Shown here: piece by piece, positions 58,661-64,000 of the stretch
How positions within the stretch are numbered: the stretch's first letter is position 1
How the letters are laid out: each line of letters starts with the position of its first letter
Assembly (NCBI GenBank): GCA_051453625.1
Contig: JBOZIK010000001.1
Location: 182,191,369 to 182,255,368, forward strand
Direction: 5' to 3'
DNA: 64,000 nucleotides
DNA from: Welwitschia mirabilis
Taxonomy: Eukaryota > Gnetophyta > Gnetopsida > Welwitschiales
Notes under the pieces: generated by a model
Databases searched by the model: none
Seen by the model: the letters and a program-made list of their open reading frames with translations, nothing else
Told to the model about the DNA's origin: nothing
Program-made: the position numbers and the translations under genes

Positions 58661-59500
58661 AGATATCTTGTTTAGTTATCTCCTACATGTATGGATTACA
58701 TCTTCTTTTTAATTGCTATCTTGTTTTGATATAAGTTTCTAAATAGATTCTATATTGGCATATTTTTACATCTATTCCTTTAATATATATATGATTGTAA
58801 GTAGAGGCTCTTTTCTTCTAATCGATATTCTCTTAAGTTTTCTTTCCTAAGAATGAGTTAAACAATTGTTTATGATTATAGATCTATTAGGAGCTACTTT
58901 AATATATTCTAATCCTTCCTTAAGTGGAGCATTTTTTCTATCTCTTGAGTTGTTAAATCTTCCTCCTCATATTTATCTTTATTTTTTATTTAATATCAGA
59001 TTAACTCCTTGTGTTAGATTTGCATTGGTTCTCACTTTTGTGTTCTGTACCATTTCTTCAACAACCACTACATCAAAAAGTTTAATCTCTTTTTAAGATC
59101 TTTCAAACTAATTTTCATTACACTCCTTTAGAATAAATAGTATCATTTACAATAGCCATCCAAGGTCTTCCTAAAATCACTACATGAGTATCTCCTTGAT
59201 GCTTCATCACCAATGAATCTATCAAGTAGAATAAACCTTGGGGTTTAATGGGTAAACCCTTTAGAACTTCTTTAGTATTATTATTAATCCATTTGCTAAG
59301 TACACTTTTTCTTGGTAAGGTATCAGCTTTGGTTTTTCTAATGCTTCATAAGTTTCATAACCCATAACATTAATACTTACTCTAAGATTCATAAGTACTT
59401 TCACTTTGAGTTATCCATCTGTCTTTACATCTATCATAGGTGTTTCAAAATCACTATATTTTTTGTGTTGTTTATTTTAAAGAACTTGTGTGGAAGGATA
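58661..59500 (-). pseudogene. pro: Aspartic protease and linker relic of element G
   Basis: The minus-strand words LMNLRVSINVMGYETYEALE then KPKLIPYQEKVYLANG (about 59285-59395) are the PR active-site region, with the usual DLGAS reading NLRVS, so the catalytic Asp is lost. VVILGRPWMAIVNDTIYSK-like words (about 59130-59190) give the LGRPW end, a form different from the LGRPF of elements D and E. A charged linker (KYEEEDLTTQEIEKMLHL, about 58900-58960) leads to RT. The plus-strand frame 58866-59096 is a shadow. Confidence 0.68.
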
Positions 59501-61334
59501 AGAAAATTGATCCTACCTTATCATTTTAATTTTTTTGCTTTCTTATTTTTCTTTTTACTCTTCCATTTTGAATAAATCCTATTCATTTGTCTCCAATACA
59601 TAGGCATGTCTTTTAATAACTTTAAAAGAGGTAATGATACTTTTGTATCTTCTAATATCTTTCTTAAATATTTTGTATCCTTTTCAACTTTTGAATGTTC
59701 TATTTGTTTACTTCTCATCGAAAAAGGTAAAGAATATACTAAATCATCATCCACTATCTTTCTTTTACTCTCATTTTATGCTTTATCTAGGGAGTTGCTT
59801 GAATTTAAATTCTTTCTCTATGATTTATATGGCACTTTCTCCTTCTTGGATCTAGTAGTTACTGCCTTACTTTTTTCTTCTCTAGGACTTAATTGAGGTT
59901 TGGCAAGAATTATTCCTTCTTTTTTTTGTATTCTTGATTTTTCTCTCTAATCTTTTAAATCTCTATTTTTTCAATTTCTATAGTAGTCATACTGTTTTAC
60001 CTTTTAAATTTACATATCTATATAAAGATCTTTCTATTTTACCTTTCATTTTCTGCTTTGATAAGGATATGGTTTCTTTCTAGTTTGAGGTTGATTTCTA
60101 GTATTTAAATTTAGTCTATTTATATTTATACATTGAACAAATTCATGCATTCAAGGACGTTCTACTCCATCATGATTGTCTTTTCCATAGTGTTCACATG
60201 TAAGTCCTTATTCCTTCTTAAGTTTTGTACATCTAAACGATCAAACTTTTCTACTATACTATTAGTAATTTTTTTAGCTATTTATTTCATAAGACTAATA
60301 TGTTTTAAAGTATACACACTACCATCTTATTTTGGGCTACATACTTCTTTTACCTTTTTCTCCTTGTTATTTTCTTATCCCCATCCTTAACTCATGTTAT
60401 AGGATTAAGTAATAGCTTTTCCCAATTCTTGGAAATTCTTTGTCTTAATGCCTTTGCCTAACAAGTATAATTATTTCAAAATTTGACTTTATAGTCCTTT
60501 AAATAAAGCTCTAGCTCATTTCCTAGTTATGATTCCATGATTAGGACATTTAGCTAATAGTATGTCATACCTATCCATGAACTCATCAATTCTTTTATTA
60601 TCTCTTTGTTTAATGTTTAAGATTTATTTTATTATATCTTCAACCATTCTAATGGGTTGAAATGTAGCTGGGAAAGAGTTTTCAAGAGTTTACAAGGGAC
60701 TACAGTCATGATTAGGATTCCTATAATATCATCATTGAGCATCTCCTTATAGGGAAAAAAAATATCTCAGAAAGTATGATTCTGGTTCAAGATAGTTAGC
60801 TTTATAAAAGGCATCAAACAAGCTTAGATGTAATAGGGGTTATTCTAAGTTTTTGTCTTTCAAAGTTGATATCATAATAGTATTTATATTTCTTACTTTT
60901 TCTACTTCTTATAAGGTTATAGGATTAATAGAACTTAAATTTTTAAATCAATGGGTATCATGATTTAATTTTCTTGAATCTCGATAATCTTTTCCAATAA
61001 CATTATGTTACAACTTTCTTTTTACATCCTTTTACTTTAACCATTTGAGAAGATTCTCCTTGTAAGTGATGTGATGTAAGAATGTTATATAATTATTGCT
61101 TGATTTCAAGCATTAATTTAGAAAACATTTATTATTTTATCAAATTTCTAAGGATGACTTCGTCCTATGCAAAAATTTATTCTACTTTTATTTTACCATT
61201 ATTTTCAGTTTGCTCATCTAAATCATACTTATCTGGGTCTCTAACATATCTGACTTTTTCATCCCATCATTTTCCTTGGTTATCTAGTCAAATTATAGTT
61301 CTTCTCATCTCTGCTAGTTAAATTTAAAACAATC
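59501..61334 (-). pseudogene. gag: gag relic of element G
   Basis: Minus strand, right to left. A capsid end with FMDRYDILLAKCPNHGITRN (about 60525-60590) shows the CPxHG word typical of gypsy gag. CEHYGKDNHDG (about 60165-60205) is a zinc knuckle with the second Cys changed to Tyr. A Lys/Glu-rich C-terminus follows, ORF 59754-59521 (MDDDLVYSLPFSMRSKQIEH and on). The capsid N-terminal part to 61330 is poorly readable. Plus-strand frames 59606-59896, 60133-60390 and 61082-61321 are shadows. Confidence 0.68.
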
Positions 61335-61352
61335 ATTCCTCTAGTGCCAAAA
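61335..61352 (-). other. Primer-binding site of element G
   Basis: On the minus strand TTTTGGCACTAGAGGAAT directly follows the LTR end ..CCCATCA. It has the TGGC(A/G)C start common among plant gypsy primer sites; the tRNA is not assigned. Confidence 0.6.
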
Positions 61353-62436
61353 TGATGGGCGCTTATATGGTACAATAAGTGTAAAAAATATCACTAAATA
61401 ATATTAAATGATATTAATAGTAAAAAATGTAGAAATTATGCTAATATTAACCTAAAAATAATTTAACATCATTAAGTAAAANNNNNNNNNNNNNNNNNNN
61501 NNNNNNNNNNNNNNNNNNNNNNNNNNNNNNNNNNNNNNNNNNNNNNNNNNNNNNNNNNNNNNNNNNNNNNNNNNNNNNNNNAAATAATCTCACATTATTA
61601 AATAAAAATAACCAAAGGCTTACTAAAGAACTAATTGAGATTCAACCATTTAGTTCAACATGCATCATTATGATAGTCTTATAATAAAGTTAACTAAACT
61701 AGTCAGTTTGTTTTATTATTACTAAATTACTATGTACACATATTACATAAAGGGGAAATGGTGAAAGTAATAAGATATGATAGAATTTAGTTAAAATGTT
61801 GAACACTACTTATTTATAGGTACTACTAATTATCCTAGTTTATTTTCAGCTGCACAAATAGGTGCAAATAGAAATAATATTACTTTTTTAAGTAATAACT
61901 TATGCATATAATGATATTCAAATATGTTTTTTATCTTTATATTAAAAATATAAATTATTACATAAAGATGCATTAGGGCTTGTGTTCTCCTTTATAGGTG
62001 ACACTATGAAGTATGGGAAATGCTACTAGACCCTTTGTAGAATAGCTATAGCTCCCTCTCTTAATCTTTTTTCCTTGTATTTTCCTAGAATATTTCATCA
62101 AAAAAATTTCCACCTTTAGTGGTGATTCTATTCTTATACCCTTATTTATTTTTCTATTTCCATTCTTTGATCCTTAAGAATAAGTATCTAGTTGGGATTA
62201 TTACTTATTCTTTATCACCTTAACCTTCTTTTCCATCTTTATGTCACATGGCATCTTATACCTGAAATAAAATAATAAAATATACATACAAACCTACTAA
62301 CATAATAACTAACTAATCTACTAATTATTAATTATACCGATAAATAAAAACATATATTATTATTTAAAATACATGATTAAGATCATGAAAATACTTCATT
62401 AATAAGAATAATTTACATTAAAATTTATCCTCATCA
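61353..62436 (-). repeat. 5' LTR of element G, with an assembly gap
   Basis: Matches 49732-50693 throughout. The 100-N gap at 61482-61581 lies in it. The bases on both sides of the gap align to the same 30-base part of the other LTR, so the true gap is probably nil or negative. Confidence 0.85.
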
Positions 62437-63330
62437 ATGAGGTAATCAATGATTCTATTTTTTTTACTAATTTATCTATTTTTATTAATCTCCAAATTTT
62501 TGGAGACCTTTAAAAGACTTATTGAGATAACTTAATGATGTAATCTTGAGGGTTAATTAGGTTTTTTCTAATATTTTTGAGCTCTTAACTATACTTTCTA
62601 AGTACTTCTAAACCTCATATATGGGCATGTTAAGAAAATTACCTCAACTCATAATCTTCACTAATTAGTGGTTATCAGTGGACCATCCATCATAGAAGAA
62701 ACTTATTTTCCTACTTAGTCCAAAACCATTTGGGACATTTTAATAAAATATATTTAAATCATTCTAAAGTCTAAGAAAAAGTTTCATGGTTCTTTTATTG
62801 GAAATTCATGATTTCTTATTTTAGGGCATTTATCTTATGATTAGAAAATAATTTAGAGATAAAAGCTTTACTTAGGTCCATTGAAGTTGTAATGGAAAAG
62901 GGTTTAAGGTTATATAACTAGAATTTGTCCTTTTCTTTTTAGAAAAAGTGAACTAAGATAAGCTTGAGTACATCATGAGTGTTAGGATATTGGGAGATGA
63001 GTGATAAATCACACTTGAATTATTTGAGATGGAGGTATGTGTTATCATATTCTAATCCATGGAAATGAAATAAAAGTTGGATAGTGAAGCGTCTAAATTC
63101 TATCCTTTAGTTAACGGGTGATAGCACTATGAAAAAGTGTGTTCCTAGGCTTTGTAATTCAAGGTAATTACATAGGGCTTATCTAAACTAGTTAGTAGTA
63201 GCAGTGAGATCATCTTGCCATTTGGCTAATTCTTAGCTGAGATAGTAGGCTATTAATCTATTGAGTAACTCTTTATTAGACAAAGATAAATTGAAGGAAT
63301 CTTAAAGATTACGAAGACCATTTAGATTTT
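62437..63330 (-). pseudogene. gag: gag N-terminal part of element D
   Basis: Minus strand: FHGLEYDNTYLHLK then a TAA then FKCDLSLISQYPNTHDVLKL (about 62950-63065), then SITTSMDLSKAFISKLFSNH and KINALK (about 62780-62870), and ETLE..FKYILLKCPKW (about 62715-62760). This is the retrotransposon gag domain, in correct order and frame for long stretches. Near 62470 KIDKLVKKIESL, a coiled-coil word, runs up to the G insertion. The zinc finger resumes at 49705. The few stops are TAA or TAG. Confidence 0.78.
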
Positions 63331-64000
63331 GTTGTGATTGTTATGATGAGGTAGTTTATTGATTAATTTGGTTATTTTGGAAGTTTAAGGTTTGATCTCT
63401 TTGAGAATTATTATTAACTTGGTTTCTTCTCTCTTACATTCTTTTATGATTAGTGCAGAAATTTATGTTATTATAAATTAGTTTTATAGTTTCATTATGG
63501 ATCAAATGCATACAAGAATAATGTTTAGGTAAATTATATAGGGATTATCAAATCAGATTTCACAACAAAACAAGTTAGGATAATTCATGGCATTAGTAAA
63601 ATTTGAAATTAAAGTTTTAGATTTTATGGTGAATTTCATAGGATGCTCATAGAATGGTTAAAGTCACAGGCCTCTAGTAAATTAAAACTAAAGTAAAAAA
63701 CATGAATAAATTCAAGACCAATGTTATTGAAATCATGTAAAATTTTTAGATATTTTTAATGTTTTAGGCACATAATTAAAAAAGCAAAAATAAAATATAA
63801 AAATGCAAAAAAGCACATCAAGAAAAGAAAATCATGTAATACAATGTAAAGTTAATTAAAATTTTTAAATTTTTTTTTAAAACTCCAAAAGCAACTTGTC
63901 AATAAATGCTAGGCCTACGCAAAATAAGTTAGATAAAATCAAAAGCAAACTTTAAAATATGATGAACTAGTTTAGGTAATACTAGAAGGATCAATACTAG
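63331..64000 (-). other. Leader side of element D, unassigned
   Basis: Upstream of D's gag on the minus strand. No primer site or LTR end could be recognised; they probably lie beyond the window. Confidence 0.4.

Larger units (their letters stand above)
49732..62436 (-). mobile_element. Ty3/gypsy element G (Tat-like layout), near-complete, inserted in D's gag
   Basis: LTRs at 49732-50693 and 61353-62436 (the latter with a gap) share ends and content. On the minus strand the primer site follows the right LTR and a polypurine tract, GCTTGGAGGAAC, precedes the left one. Flanks ATTAG (49727-49731) and ATGAG (62437-62441) match 4 of 5. Order on the minus strand: gag, PR, RT, RNase H, IN, about 5.8 kb of 3' region with an antisense ORF, tandem repeats and a sense extra ORF, then LTR. 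That long 3' region with extra ORFs is known from the Tat lineage (Retand, Grande); the lineage call is by layout. Confidence 0.82.
33621..64000 (-). mobile_element. Athila-like Ty3/gypsy element D, split by elements F and G
   Basis: Read on the minus strand the parts run in the right order but with two large interruptions: gag N-terminal half (62437-63300), [G 49732-62436], gag zinc finger and PR (48310-49731), [F 37728-48309], RT, RNase H and IN (34990-37727), then a tail (33621-34900). The protein reading resumes sensibly across both insertions. Its 5' LTR would lie beyond 64000. Confidence 0.75.

Noticed and set aside
59606-59896. Plus-strand frames opposite G's gag
   Set aside because: Shadows of the minus-strand gag C-terminus, which has recognisable content.
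1-64000. tRNA, rRNA, riboswitch, bacterial operon signals
   Set aside because: Nothing with the needed conserved boxes was seen. tRNA-complementary stretches are only retrotransposon primer sites.

Overview
This is plant nuclear DNA made almost entirely of old, broken retrotransposons. It is very A+T-rich and poor in CpG. All the coding I recognise is LTR-retrotransposon coding (Ty3/gypsy of Athila/Tat type, and Ty1/copia) or extra genes carried by such elements. I see no intact host gene, no tRNA or rRNA gene, and no CRISPR or bacterial feature. The species cannot be named from the sequence. Five 100-N gaps and three 10-N gaps show that this is a scaffold.

Layout. (1) 1-1331: unassigned. 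(2) 1332-22564: a plus-strand array of one Athila-like gypsy family, with three LTRs (1332-2592, 14615-15852, and 21857-22564 which is truncated by a gap) and three decayed gag-PR-RT-RNaseH-IN bodies, called A, B and C. A hairpin-forming cassette recurs at about 16 places in its LTRs, leaders, PR-RT spacers and 3' region. (3) 22565-29690: remnants, including a minus-strand extra-ORF relic and a minus-strand copia relic that keeps gag, a tRNA-Met-type primer site and one LTR, lying between clusters of inverted GACATCTATAAA-type repeats. (4) 29690-33620: a minus-strand Athila-like relic (E) with gag and PR but no RT or IN. (5) 33621-64000: one large minus-strand Athila-like element (D) broken by two later insertions.

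Nesting. D runs from right to left: gag N-terminal half (62437-63300), gag zinc finger and PR (48310-49731), RT, RNaseH and IN (34990-37727), then a non-coding tail. Element G (49732-62436, minus strand, gypsy, Tat-like layout) sits in D's gag just before the zinc finger. Element F (37728-48309, plus strand, copia/SIRE-like ends) sits between D's PR and RT. Both have paired LTRs, a primer site, a polypurine tract and 4-of-5 matching target duplications. The order of insertion is therefore D first, then F and G.

The most unusual systems are three. F has gag and protease but no visible RT or IN. Instead it has two or three copies of a separate gene resembling the 'putative plant transposon protein' type, with its own TATA box, promoter repeats shared with the LTR, and a poly(A) signal. 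G carries a long decayed extra ORF 3' of pol, plus an antisense ORF with its own TATA box behind a field of tandem repeats. The array family carries the recurring nested palindrome, in which paired bases appear to covary between copies. Most premature stops in all these relics are TAA or TAG where Gln (CAA/CAG) fits the frame, which points to decay by cytosine methylation.
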